Below are positions 1-7,920 of a stretch of 64,000 nucleotides of DNA, piece after piece (within the stretch, counting starts at the first letter, position 1; each line of letters starts with the position of its first letter). Made by a program: the position numbers and the translations under genes. The notes under the pieces are model-generated. The model was not told the origin of the DNA and made no database searches. It saw only the letters and a list, made by a program, of their open reading frames with translations. This DNA is from JBJMHZ01 sp045807125 (GTDB lineage: Bacteria > Actinomycetota > Actinomycetes > JAWWOL01): assembly GCA_045807125.1 (NCBI GenBank), contig JBJMHZ010000020.1, positions 1 to 64,000 on the forward strand. The letters run 5' to 3'.

Positions 1-198
1 CGCACCGACGTCGTCGGCATCTTCCCCAACCGCGACGCGCTGACCCGCCTGGTCGGCGCCGTCCTCGCCGAGCAACACGACGAATGGACCGAGATGCGCC
101 GCTACATCGGCCTCGACGTGCTCACCCGATGCCGGCCCGCCCCCCACCACGAAGCCCAAAGGACCGAGGAGATGCCCCTGACCGCCATCACCGCATAA
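1..198 (+). CDS. IS256-family transposase, C-terminal end (5' part outside window)
   Basis: Frame 1 is open from the first base and ends at TAA 196-198, giving 65 residues. The segment reading VVGIFPNRDALTRLVGAVLA followed by EQHDEWTEMRRYIGLDVL is the conserved C-terminal helix region of IS256 (mutator-type, DDE) transposases. The catalytic residues would lie upstream of the window, so activity cannot be judged. No clear terminal inverted repeat was identified downstream. It sits at the left edge of a region rich in mobile-element debris, which fits accessory DNA. Family assignment rests on motif recognition only. Confidence 0.85.
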   Translation, partial: RTDVVGIFPNRDALTRLVGAVLAEQHDEWTEMRRYIGLDVLTRCRPAPHHEAQRTEEMPLTAITA

Positions 199-289
199 AG
201 TCAGCCGAAGGATCACGCGGCGACCAACTCACACACCACGCCGGCGGGCGCGACCACGTCAACAGGGCAGCAGGCCCCTTTGGAGAACC

Positions 290-934
290 ATGACCGACGA
301 GCGGCGAGACGTAACCGTCCCCGGCGTGACCGCGCGCGGAACCGGTGAGGCATACGCGGGTGGCATTGAGATGTCGGCCAACCTCTGGCTGGCCTGGGGC
401 ATGATCGCAATTGACGCCGCCGCGGGAGCGTTCGCGGCCCGGCGCGCTGGCTGTGAGGACGGGCTCGGGGAGGAAACGCGTCAGGGGCTGGTCTCGGTTT
501 GCGCCTCGGCGTTCAGCATGGAAGCCCTCTCCCGCGATCTTGCTTCGGTACTTAGCCCACCGCAACGCACAAGAAGCGGCGGCAGCAGCAGGTCCAACGC
601 TGCCAACGTCGTTGGCGAGGTGCTGAAGCGAAGCATCCAGACGCCCAAGCGGGGCCTTGAACTCGGCCAGCGGTGGACGCCAGTGTTCCAACTACGCGAC
701 TCAGCCGTGCATTACGAGGAGAAGTCGAAGCCCACCCAGCTACATCCCTCGGGAGGGCACACCTCATTCGTCAATGTCCAGTTCAGCGCGGACGCGGCAC
801 GGGACGCTGCGCTGCTGCTTGTCGAGACCGTCGCCGGCGTGGTCGAAGCTCCGAAGGTTGCGGTCCGCGATTGGGCGATACGGCAGCGTTCGGCTATGGA
901 GCTCCTAACAGGTAGAGCCGATGGCCGTCCGTGA
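290..934 (+). CDS. hypothetical protein with a truncated paralogue at 14009-14254
   Basis: 214 residues, ATG start, no recognised domain and no signal peptide. The central part (about residues 55-115) is Ser/Arg-rich and probably mobile. The C-terminal 75 residues (135-210) contain LRDSAVHY, then HPSGGHTSFVNVQFSADAA and a helical stretch DAALLLVETVAGVV. The same pattern (LRGNAVHY, HPTGVSTSVTAVQY, ASRLLLATLRTVAG, then PKAEVEAWA) occurs in the fragment at 14009-14254 just after the IS3 element. Two diverged copies in one island suggest a family carried by such elements. The function is unknown. The region upstream (199-289) shows no gene. Confidence 0.6.
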   Translation: MTDERRDVTVPGVTARGTGEAYAGGIEMSANLWLAWGMIAIDAAAGAFAARRAGCEDGLGEETRQGLVSVCASAFSMEALSRDLASVLSPPQRTRSGGSSRSNAANVVGEVLKRSIQTPKRGLELGQRWTPVFQLRDSAVHYEEKSKPTQLHPSGGHTSFVNVQFSADAARDAALLLVETVAGVVEAPKVAVRDWAIRQRSAMELLTGRADGRP

Positions 935-1412
935 CGGCTCCCCGTGCCTTTAGTGCGGCCCCGCGCTGCGTCCGATGGCGCGGGAAGGCCGTGGAGCGTT
1001 TCCGGGATCCAGGGATACCCGACCAGCGCCTCAGCGCCTCAGCGACATGCTCAGCGGCCTTCTCGGGGCCATTCCGCCCCCGCTTGGCTCAGGCCCGCTC
1101 CCGTGCTGCGGTCGGGAGCCTGGCCGATGCCGGCAGCGAGTGGCACACCGGAGGCGCGCCGGCGCTGGTCCCCCTCCGCCGGCCCTTACCGCAGGTGCGG
1201 TGAGGCCGAGAACGGCCGGCCCACCTCGCCGGAAAGCGTCTCGGGGGTAACGCTCCCAGCCGGGGACCGGCCGTCCGGCGAGCGACGCTAGCGCTCATCC
1301 CAACGCGAGCCCATGCACGGCGAGCGGAGTCGTGGCGAGGGCGCTAACCAGTAACGCTTACCGGATACTGACGGCGCATGGTTAGTAGCCAGTCGACAGA
1401 TCGGAGCGCATC
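935..1412. other. gene-free stretch, 478 bases
   Basis: No frame on either strand looks coding: the open frames are short, Pro/Arg-rich and lack plausible ribosome binding sites. The last 80 bases presumably carry the promoter of the small peptide ORF at 1413, but no promoter element could be assigned with confidence. Confidence 0.5.
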
Positions 1413-1538
1413 ATGCGTCGCTTCACCGCAGCCGTCATCCTTGCCGCCACCGCCGCGCTGACGGCAGCCGTCGCCGCTCCGGCGGCAGCGACCCCGCTCG
1501 CCGGAGCCGCTGGCATCCCCTGCTGCGAGCCGCGCTAG
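1413..1538 (+). CDS. small secreted-peptide candidate, 41 aa
   Basis: ATG at 1413 is preceded by GGAG at 1403-1406, a good spacing. The product opens MRRFTAAVILAATAALTAAV, a textbook signal peptide: a basic n-region, an Ala/Leu/Val core and an Ala-x-Ala-like site near residues 28-31. The predicted remnant is about 12-15 residues ending GIPCCEPR, with two adjacent cysteines. The stop TAG (1536-1538) overlaps the stop codon of the convergent XRE-TPR regulator in a shared CTAG. An exported pre-peptide next to a TPR-type cytoplasmic regulator recalls peptide-sensing pairs (RRNPP type), but that link is inference. It could also simply be a short secreted protein of unknown role. Confidence 0.55.
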   Translation: MRRFTAAVILAATAALTAAVAAPAAATPLAGAAGIPCCEPR

Positions 1539-2887
1539 GGCGAATGAACGGCGGCCGTGGCTGGGCGGATGGGCGCGGCGGACACGCCCAGCGCGGCTGC
1601 CATCCGCCACAAGGCGGCGACCGCCTCCTTGTCTCGTTCCATCGTCGTCAGCACCGCTGCCAGCTCGCCCCACACCGGGCCGGCCTGCCGGCCGGCGCCG
1701 TACGCCGTGAGGGCCGCGGCGGCATCCTCGTAGCACGCGACGGCCTCGTCCTCCCTGCCGTCGGCGAACGACGCGGCGGCCAGCACGGCGAGCACTCGCG
1801 CCCGTTCCAGTGGCGCCGCCGGCACGCGCTCCAAGGCCGCTCGGGCGGTGTCCACCGCCTCATCGACGCGGCCAGCGAGCAGCAGGCAGCGGGCTAGCTC
1901 CTTCTCAGCCATCGCCACGTTCGTTGGGTTGCTGTGGCCGCTTTCGATCAAGCCGCCCATCGATTCCCGCAGGTGCGCCTCGGCTGCCGCGAGGTCGACG
2001 CCGGGCAGTCGCAGCATGTAGCCCGCGACGTTGATGCGAAGGGCGGCGATGGCGAAGTCGTTGCCGATCTCCCCGTAGAGGGCGATGGCCCGGTCGGCGA
2101 GCTTGATAGCGGCCCGGAACTCGCCCTGCGCCTCCGCGACGATCGCCGCGTTCCAGTAGGCCGCGCCACGAGCGGACATCGACCCGCTCGCCTCGACGGC
2201 GACGACGAGGGAGTCGATGAGCTGCTGCGCGCGGGTCAGGTCGCCGCGCTCGGTGTAAGCCCACACCAGCGTCGACACCAGCTCGGCGAGCCCCTCGGTG
2301 ACGTGCGCGCGTGGTCCTGTCACCGGACCGACAGCGGCGAGGGCGTTCTCCCCGAGGTCGATCGCACGACCTAGATCACCGGCGAAGGCGTAGGCGCGGC
2401 ACAGCCAGGTTTGCAGTGCCACCCGGCTCACGCTGGACGGGAGGTCGTGAGCGTCAAGCAGCGCCTCGAAGCCGGCGATCGCGTCGCCCTGCCGACCGAG
2501 CGACCAGTCGGCTCGAGCGATGCCGTACTGCGCCTCTCGCTGCTCGGGCACGTAGCCGTCGCCAAGTGCGGCCGCATCCTCGTAGGCGGCCACGAACCGC
2601 TCGCGCGCCGTCGCGGGGTCGCCGTTGCGAAAGGCGACCTCGCCGAACCGCAGGTCGACCTCGTGGGCGTGAACCTGCCCATCGCGGCCGGTGACGAGGT
2701 AATCGACGGTCGTGTCGAGCGCGCCGGCCAGGCTGCGAAGGACGGACTCACGCGGCCGGCGGCGCTTGCCCCGCTCGATCAGCGCGACGTACGGCGCGGT
2801 GATGTACGCGGCTTCCGCAAGAGCGGCCTGGCTCAAGCCCTTCCGCTGCCGCAAGGCGACAACGCGCCCACCGATGCCGTCCGCCAT
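1535..2887 (-). CDS. XRE-family HTH regulator with TPR-like C-terminal domain
   Basis: 450 residues from ATG. Residues 5-65 form an HTH_3/XRE domain (GGRVVALRQRKGLSQAALAE, then YVALIERGKRR and the typical LAGALDTTVDYL end). The remaining ~370 residues are a series of ~40-residue helical pairs with TPR-like spacing, for example ARERFVAAYEDAAALGDGY and AAIKLADRAIALYGEIGNDF. No enzymatic domain or membrane segment is visible. Proteins of this build are common actinobacterial regulators, and the TPR array is the usual peptide- or protein-sensing part. It is convergent with the 41-aa secreted-peptide ORF, sharing the CTAG that makes both stop codons. Upstream 2888-3080 carries its presumed promoter and no gene. 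Confidence 0.85.
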   Translation of the reverse strand: MADGIGGRVVALRQRKGLSQAALAEAAYITAPYVALIERGKRRRPRESVLRSLAGALDTTVDYLVTGRDGQVHAHEVDLRFGEVAFRNGDPATARERFVAAYEDAAALGDGYVPEQREAQYGIARADWSLGRQGDAIAGFEALLDAHDLPSSVSRVALQTWLCRAYAFAGDLGRAIDLGENALAAVGPVTGPRAHVTEGLAELVSTLVWAYTERGDLTRAQQLIDSLVVAVEASGSMSARGAAYWNAAIVAEAQGEFRAAIKLADRAIALYGEIGNDFAIAALRINVAGYMLRLPGVDLAAAEAHLRESMGGLIESGHSNPTNVAMAEKELARCLLLAGRVDEAVDTARAALERVPAAPLERARVLAVLAAASFADGREDEAVACYEDAAAALTAYGAGRQAGPVWGELAAVLTTMERDKEAVAALWRMAAALGVSAAPIRPATAAVHSP

Positions 2888-3080
2888 GAATGCCCCCGAG
2901 AAGGGTCAGATGTGACCGAAGATCGTGACGGGAGACTACTCCCGGCGTCGTGACGAGCCTAGAGAGGGGCGGGCCACCCCCACAGCTCGGCTAGGACCGT
3001 TATGTACAGGCGCTGACACCATGCGTAGATCAACCGGGTGTTTCCGCCGACCTGGTTCCACTCGCCCTCGGCAGAGAACG

Positions 3081-3605
3081 CTAGAGGCGGCCGTAGTTAA
3101 CGGTGTATCCGAGGCGCTCGCAGACGTTAGCGGTGTCGTTCACGGCTGCGGCGAGAAGCGCCGCCTCGTCCCGAAGATCGCCAGCCCCGGCCTCGGCTGT
3201 GCTGCTGACCGCCTCGGCGGATGACTGGACACGTTGGAGCGCCGACCGGAGCCCCTGATCTGATGCGCCGCCCCGAGCCGTCATCGCAGCGTCCGCGATC
3301 AGCGTCATGTCGAGCCGCGCCGGGACGGGGTTTACGCGCTGGTAGAGCATGGCCTCCACGTCGTCGCGCACGGGCGCGAGAGCCTTGTCGAACACCCGGC
3401 AGGCAGCAATGTCACCGGGTGACCCGGCCGGCTTGGAGGTGGTCGCCGCCCGAGAGGACGTCGATGTCGATGACGGACGGGGGGAGGCGGACGCGGCGGC
3501 CCCGGAGGGGGAGGAGCATCCCGCCGCGAACACAAGGGCAGCGCCACTGGAGAGCGCTAGAACGGCCGGGGCGACAGGGCGCAGGGTCCATGCCGCACAG
3601 AACAC
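3081..3605 (-). CDS. small lipoprotein, function unknown
   Basis: 174 residues. The N-terminus is a lipoprotein signal peptide with lipobox VFAAGC, the acylated cysteine being residue 30. A Ser/Thr/Ala/Pro-rich linker (about 31-63) follows, then a ~110-residue helical domain beginning DIAACRVFDKALAPV and containing a second cysteine near the C-terminus (NVCERLGYTV), which may form a disulfide with the first. The domain resembles small secreted helical proteins found on actinobacterial mobile elements, but no family can be named. Anchoring to the outer face of the membrane is inferred from the lipobox. The lgt and lspA gene products needed for processing are encoded elsewhere in this window. 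Confidence 0.65.
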   Translation of the reverse strand: MFCAAWTLRPVAPAVLALSSGAALVFAAGCSSPSGAAASASPRPSSTSTSSRAATTSKPAGSPGDIAACRVFDKALAPVRDDVEAMLYQRVNPVPARLDMTLIADAAMTARGGASDQGLRSALQRVQSSAEAVSSTAEAGAGDLRDEAALLAAAVNDTANVCERLGYTVNYGRL

Positions 3606-4122
3606 CGCAGACTGACGCCTGACACAAGCCCTCCGGGCCGGCAGGTACGCAGCGATTCACTGCGCAGCTTCGCTTCCTGATGGCTGTACGCCGCAGGCTC
3701 GGTCACCACGAGGTCGGCAGTGCTGGCGGCGAGCGCGAGATCGACCCCCACGACCCCGGAACCGCGCCCGAGCAGCAGCAGCGGCAGCGCCGGCACCCAC
3801 GGTCAGCGCGAGCTGCCCGGTCATGCGATCACCACGTCTCGTGACCACTCGGTGACCACTCGACCGCTGACCTGCGCCGATTCATGCGTCGCGTGACTAG
3901 GAGACTTGCTCGGTACGGGCGTCGAAACTCACGACAGAACCGTATCCGGGTCGTTACCTCCGCTCGCCGAGAGGTCCGGCCGTGGGTAGCGCGGTGATCC
4001 GGCCCTCGCGTGGGCACGCGGACGCCCGCTCGGCTCAACCGGGCGGGTTCGGGGCGTGCGTCATCGCCGTAGGGCGTGCGGGGACGCGGCTGGACGTGCC
4101 GCGCTCAGGGAGTGCCGTCAGG
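3606..4122. other. gene-poor stretch between lipoprotein and transposase genes
   Basis: No convincing gene. Short minus-strand frames at 3557-3848 contain fragments that look weakly protein-like (GVDLALAASTADLVVTEPAA) but lack a start context, so they may be remnants. The stretch contains the tandem 11-bp repeat at 3840-3861 and the 12-mer GCTGACCTGCGC at 3866-3877, which also occurs beside the tRNA end. Confidence 0.5.
3840..3861 (+). repeat. tandem 11-bp repeat resembling the tRNA-proximal repeat
   Basis: Two consecutive copies, CGTGACCACTC and GGTGACCACTC. They match the tandem pair at 14250-14271 (TGTGACCAGTC twice) in period, orientation and nine core positions. Five bases downstream lies GCTGACCTGCGC (3866-3877), which also follows the tRNA-proximal pair. 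Such short tandem repeats are typical of arm-type recombinase binding sites near attachment sites, and this copy may mark an older or nested integration boundary. That role is inferred. Confidence 0.5.
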
Positions 4123-5241
4123 TCAGGCGGCGAGCGGGACGCTCGCGCTCGCGGCGAGGGTCGTTGCGAGGCGAGCGAGGATCGTCAGATCGGCGTGCAG
4201 CCGCACCCGGTCAAGGCGACGGACCCGCAGCGGCGCGAAGCCCCATTCGCCTTTCAGGTGGCCGAAGGCGCGTTCGACCGCGCCGCGCTGCCGGTACAGG
4301 GCCTTGAAGCGCGGGGTGCTGCGCGGGATCAGCGGGTGCAGCCGGTCGGCGGCGATCCACACCGACGCGGGCGAGCAGTCCCCGGTCGGGCAGCGCCACT
4401 TGCTCGCGCCGCGCTTCGCGTCCGATCCGGCGAACGTCCACGCACCGTGGTCACAGGTCGGAGGCTTGTCCTTCCCTGCCTTCACTGCGGCGGTGTTCCG
4501 CAGGCTGATGACCGGCCGGATGCCCCGGCCCTCGCACTCCTGGTAGAGCTTGGTCGTGTCGTAGCCCCGGTCCATGACGCAGTGCGCCGGGACGATCCCG
4601 CGCCGGGCGAGCGCGTCGAGCAGCGGCGCGACGATGACCGTCTCGGAGGTCTTCGCCGTCTCCACCTGCCAGGCCACCGGAAGGCCGGTGGTGGCGCACA
4701 CGGCGGCGTGCAGCTTGTACCCGTAGTAGCCACCACCGCTGCGGGTGCTGACCGACGACCGGTGCCCCCAGGTCGCGTCGGGGTCGGAGAACCGCTCGCG
4801 GAGCGGGCCGTTGCGGGACAACCGTCGCTGACCGTTCGCGTAGGCAGGCATATCCGACCCGTCGATAGCGACCGTCTCGCCGAAGCCCGGCAGCGTCGCG
4901 GCGAGCCGCACGACCACTGCATCAAGGCAGCGGTCCAGCGCCACCCGGTCGTCCCGCAGCTTGCGTGCGAAGCGGTAGCACGCCTGCCGCGACGGGGCGC
5001 ACCCGATCACCGCGCGGAGCGCGGCGTGGTCGCTCACGAGTCGGACGACGCGCGTCCAGGTCGGCAGTGCGTAGACCGCCTTCACCAGTGCCATGCCGAC
5101 GAGCGCGCGCGAGCCGTAGCCGGTGCGACCGGTCCATCGCGCGTCGTCGAGCGCTGCGATCCACGCCCGTACTTCGGGCACGTCGAGCAGGAGCCGTACA
5201 TGTTCCGCGTCTCGCGCGGGTGTTACCGTGGCCTCGGCCAT
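4123..5241 (-). CDS. IS4/IS5-type DDE transposase
   Basis: 372 residues from the ATG at 5241, which has AGAGGT upstream; the frame extends further but the extra residues look non-coding. The triad is visible: D in VAIDGSDMPAY, D in HCVMDRGYDT, and E in GAVERAFGHLKGEWG. YYGYKLHAAV and PVISLRNTAA are family features of DDE_Tnp_1 transposases. Length is normal and no frameshift is seen, so it could be active. No terminal inverted repeats could be identified by eye in the flanks (about 4000-4122 and 5242-5372), so the limits of the element are not given. GC content is high, like the core genome. Confidence 0.88.
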   Translation of the reverse strand: MAEATVTPARDAEHVRLLLDVPEVRAWIAALDDARWTGRTGYGSRALVGMALVKAVYALPTWTRVVRLVSDHAALRAVIGCAPSRQACYRFARKLRDDRVALDRCLDAVVVRLAATLPGFGETVAIDGSDMPAYANGQRRLSRNGPLRERFSDPDATWGHRSSVSTRSGGGYYGYKLHAAVCATTGLPVAWQVETAKTSETVIVAPLLDALARRGIVPAHCVMDRGYDTTKLYQECEGRGIRPVISLRNTAAVKAGKDKPPTCDHGAWTFAGSDAKRGASKWRCPTGDCSPASVWIAADRLHPLIPRSTPRFKALYRQRGAVERAFGHLKGEWGFAPLRVRRLDRVRLHADLTILARLATTLAASASVPLAA

Positions 5242-5372
5242 GAGGGTGCTACCTCTTGGTCCAGACCCCCGGGCGGGTGCAACCGTCGCGGGGGTCACCT
5301 ATTCGCTGACAACGCCCACGCTATAGCAGGGGTACGACAAAAAGCGCCCCAATTTCCGCCGCTCGGAAACTT

Positions 5373-6323
5373 TCACGGAGAAGTCGTCGCCGGTGGGGAC
5401 GAGCCGGGTTGCGGCATGTTGGCCGGGTCGAATTGCGCCGCGGGTAGTGGCGTAGCTCCTCTGACAACAGCGGGGGCGAACATATGAAGCACGGACTCGG
5501 TGGTCACCTGCATGTGCCGCATGGTGAGTTGCAGGGAACCAGAGAGGATAGCGATGTCGCCGAAGAGGGCCGCCACGTATTCCTCGAAGCGTGGCTCAAT
5601 CGGAAAGCAGTTGTAGAGATTCAAATCCTCGGGCAGATCTTCGGGGGCAGCCTTGTCGAAGGTCCACCGGCCGATCTCCACCTTCGCGCCACCTACGAGC
5701 GGGCCGTCGAGCACCCCGACGGTGGGCGTCCCGTAGGGTTCGGGGAAGTCAGGTATGTAGGGGTTGCCAACTGTGTACCAGACAGGCTTGATGAGTCGGT
5801 GCTTGTCGGCATTGTCAAAGTCGCGGATCAGGCGCAAGTAGTGCGGGATGGGTCGTGGGATGAACGCGGCAGGCCCCCATATGTCGACGTTCTGAGCGTT
5901 GTACGGTTGCAACTCCTCGATCCGCTCCCTGTCCTCGTCCCGCAGCGCGCCGATATTCAAGATGGGCTTGACGGCATTCTTGAACTCGGTCGGCGTGTCA
6001 ACGATTGGGAAGGAGATTCGGCGCGAGGCTTTGGCGTCGCTGTCGATCCCTGGCTTGGCGCGCAGGGCGAGTTGGTACGCCAAGTGATCGAGGGCCGCCC
6101 GGAGGTTGTGAACGAAGTCGCCGAAGAGGAGCGCCCAATGTGGCGGGGGGATTTGCAGTCGGTCGACGTAGAAGACATACTCGGGTGCTTCAATATCGAG
6201 CTCGTAGGTGATTTCATACGGACGCGCGTACACAAAGGTGCCCATTTCTTGCCAAAGCTGGCCCATGTGCGTCGCCGCCCAATGCAGCTTCATGCCGGGA
6301 GTGATCATTGAGGGATCGGCCAC
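5373..6323 (-). CDS. conserved hypothetical with HNLRAALDHL motif
   Basis: 316 residues. About residues 65-90 read LLFGDFVHNLRAALDHLAYQ. The G-D-x-x-H-N-L-R-x-A-L-D-H-L pattern marks a recurrent actinobacterial hypothetical family often seen in accessory regions. Further recognisable parts are ISFPIVDTPTEFKN and a D-N-A-D-K-H-R stretch in RLIRDFDNADKHRLIKP; both H-containing helices could form an active or binding site. The extreme C-terminus (after 285) is Pro/Ser-rich. No signal peptide is seen. Codon use is markedly less GC-biased than in the core genes, consistent with recent acquisition. The upstream gap (6324-6552) separates it from the divergent ImmA gene and should hold both promoters. 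Confidence 0.7.
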   Translation of the reverse strand: MADPSMITPGMKLHWAATHMGQLWQEMGTFVYARPYEITYELDIEAPEYVFYVDRLQIPPPHWALLFGDFVHNLRAALDHLAYQLALRAKPGIDSDAKASRRISFPIVDTPTEFKNAVKPILNIGALRDEDRERIEELQPYNAQNVDIWGPAAFIPRPIPHYLRLIRDFDNADKHRLIKPVWYTVGNPYIPDFPEPYGTPTVGVLDGPLVGGAKVEIGRWTFDKAAPEDLPEDLNLYNCFPIEPRFEEYVAALFGDIAILSGSLQLTMRHMQVTTESVLHMFAPAVVRGATPLPAAQFDPANMPQPGSSPPATTSP

Positions 6324-6552
6324 GGCGGGAGCCTACTAGCGTCGGCGCACGAGTGATGGTGACGCGCCCGCCCAGGAGGGTACTGCTAGCCCACAGGATT
6401 CGGTGCAGTAACATGACCGAACTGTGGACGGCCGGTGGACAACCCTGGGGATGGAGCGGATGGTCTCGGTCCACGACGCAGAGCTACAGGACAGCACGGA
6501 AAGTAGCCGAACCGCTGCGCTCCCCCACGCTGCCGAGTAGGGGGCTGGCGCG

Positions 6553-7065
6553 ATGTCCACGAAGCTGCAGGGCCTGCGGGTCGACGAGATCCGGCACATG
6601 GCGCGGCAGGACGCTCAGGACATCCTGAGCCAGCACTGGACCCCCTACATGCTGCCTGTAGAGCCGGTGACCATCGCTCGCAGTCTCGGGCTCTCGGTGT
6701 TCTCGGCTCAGCTAGGCGATGATGTCTTCGGGATGCTCGTCGGTGGCAGCGGTGGGGCCGACATCTATCTGGACAGGGACCAGCCCCGAAAGAGGTTCCG
6801 CTTCTCTTGCGCCCATGAGATTGGGCACTATCTCCTGCGGGCGGATGACCTGACGCCGGATTCAGCCTTCATCGACAAGCGCTCAGATGATACGCGGGGC
6901 GTAGCCGACGAGATTTATGCCAACGACTTCGCCGGGTCATTACTGATGCCAGAGCCGGAACTGCTCGCCGAAATCAGAGCTGGTAGAGACATCTATGCGC
7001 TCGCTCGCATCTTCGACGTCTCATTGGATGCGCTGCGCTACCGGCGGCAGTTGCTGGCGGCGTAA
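6553..7065 (+). CDS. ImmA/IrrE-family metallopeptidase
   Basis: 170 residues, ATG start. The zinc site HEIGH is at residues 88-92 in FRFSCAHEIGHYLL, and the downstream acidic ligand region is in ADEIYANDFAGSLLMPEPEL, both typical of ImmA/IrrE (Peptidase_M78). The family cleaves cognate repressors, as in ICEBs1 ImmA/ImmR and the Deinococcus IrrE/DdrO pair, and is common on mobile elements. No XRE repressor partner lies directly adjacent; the nearest XRE protein is at 1535-2887. It is followed after 2 bases by a one-TM protein at 7068, so the two are almost certainly co-translated. Confidence 0.9.
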   Translation: MSTKLQGLRVDEIRHMARQDAQDILSQHWTPYMLPVEPVTIARSLGLSVFSAQLGDDVFGMLVGGSGGADIYLDRDQPRKRFRFSCAHEIGHYLLRADDLTPDSAFIDKRSDDTRGVADEIYANDFAGSLLMPEPELLAEIRAGRDIYALARIFDVSLDALRYRRQLLAA

Positions 7066-7067
7066 CG

Positions 7068-7544
7068 ATGTCCAGTGATGAGGGCGACTCTACCGCGAAG
7101 AAAGAGGGGGCAGAGCAAGGGGCCGCCGCTCCATCATCGAAAGCTCCGCAGGACAAGCGCGCGGCACAAGAACTGTTCCGGGACACCCCACGAGAGTTGA
7201 CCGATGGGGCAGGCCCACCACCCGAAGTTGCCACCGGTGAAGGCGCGGGCGACTTAGGAGCGCCTACCTTTTCTAAGCTGCTTACCTTTCATCCGTTCAG
7301 CAGTTTCTTCTTTTGGCTAGCTGAGCATCAGTACCCAAGTGGCGAGAAGTATGAGTTCCCTGCGAGACGACTCCGCGAAAGAAACAAATGGTTCTACTGG
7401 ATTTGCGTCGCCCTGGACACCTTCATCACGCTTATCGCTGCGCTGCTTCTGTTGCTCTTTGCCACGGCAGTGCTGTACAAGGCAATATGGCTCACACCGG
7501 ACGGCAAGTCCCTTCCTCCCCGGCAAGTGACTGGAATGGCATGA
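7068..7544 (+). CDS. single-pass membrane protein paired with ImmA peptidase
   Basis: 158 residues, ATG two bases after the ImmA stop. Residues 1-65 are hydrophilic, Ala/Glu/Gly-rich and probably disordered. Residues 66-108 contain an aromatic, Phe-rich segment (FHPFSSFFFWLAEHQYP) that may lie along the membrane. Residues 109-141 are one strong transmembrane helix (WICVALDTFITLIAALLLLL), and the C-terminal tail is short. No signal peptidase site is apparent. The tight coupling suggests it works with the peptidase, as substrate, anchor or effector, but this is inference and no family is recognised. The terminator stem at 7538-7582 begins inside its last codons. Confidence 0.7.
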   Translation: MSSDEGDSTAKKEGAEQGAAAPSSKAPQDKRAAQELFRDTPRELTDGAGPPPEVATGEGAGDLGAPTFSKLLTFHPFSSFFFWLAEHQYPSGEKYEFPARRLRERNKWFYWICVALDTFITLIAALLLLLFATAVLYKAIWLTPDGKSLPPRQVTGMA

Positions 7545-7582
7545 CTGAGCCTCCGGCATACAGCCGGAGGCTCAGTCATGCC
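7538..7582. terminator. perfect 20-bp-stem bidirectional terminator
   Basis: GGCATGACTGAGCCTCCGGC is followed by the loop ATACA and then its exact complement. It lies between the convergent ends of the membrane-protein gene (7544) and the DUF6907-like gene (7600), so it can serve both strands. There is no T-tract on either side, as is common in actinobacteria. Confidence 0.8.
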
Positions 7583-7599
7583 TTGCGGGACCACGAGGG

Positions 7600-7920
7600 T
7601 CAGAGGCTCGCCACCCCTTCAGCCACGTCCGCGAGGCGAATCAGCGCGGCGGCGAGCGACCGGGAGCAAGGGGCACTCAGGGTGGCGAGGTCGAGGTCCG
7701 CGTCCGTGATGAGCGCTCGGATGACCTGCCCGTCCAACGGCAACATCAGCAGGGCGTGCAGGACGGTTGGGAAGCCGTCGGGCCGCTCGGCGTCCACGGC
7801 GAGGCTGTGCCCCTCGTGACGCGGCGGGTGGTCAGGGGTGCCCGCGTACTCGCGGTCGCTGCACCACCACGGGCACGGACTGCCGGGCGGTTCGGTCGGG
7901 TCGTGCGATTCTCGGTCCAC
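7600..7920 (-). CDS. DUF6907-like small protein
   Basis: 106 residues. The N-terminal PCPWWCSDREYAGTPDHPPR plus HEGHS matches the Cys/His pattern of the small DUF6907-type proteins that accompany actinobacterial plasmids and integrative elements (P-x-W-C then H-x-x-H-x-G). The remainder is helical (VIRALITDADLDLATLSAP). The role of these proteins is not known. The start is preceded by a gene-free region and the end faces the 20-bp-stem terminator. Its presence supports the reading of the region as an integrative element. Confidence 0.7.
   Translation of the reverse strand: MDRESHDPTEPPGSPCPWWCSDREYAGTPDHPPRHEGHSLAVDAERPDGFPTVLHALLMLPLDGQVIRALITDADLDLATLSAPCSRSLAAALIRLADVAEGVASL

Noticed and set aside
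3557..3848. Short minus-strand frames beside the lipoprotein gene
   Set aside because: No start context and compositions shift between frames; at most a remnant.
3982..5487. 501-codon plus-strand frame over the DDE transposase gene
   Set aside because: Antisense to a transposase with a complete DDE triad; no recognisable domain.
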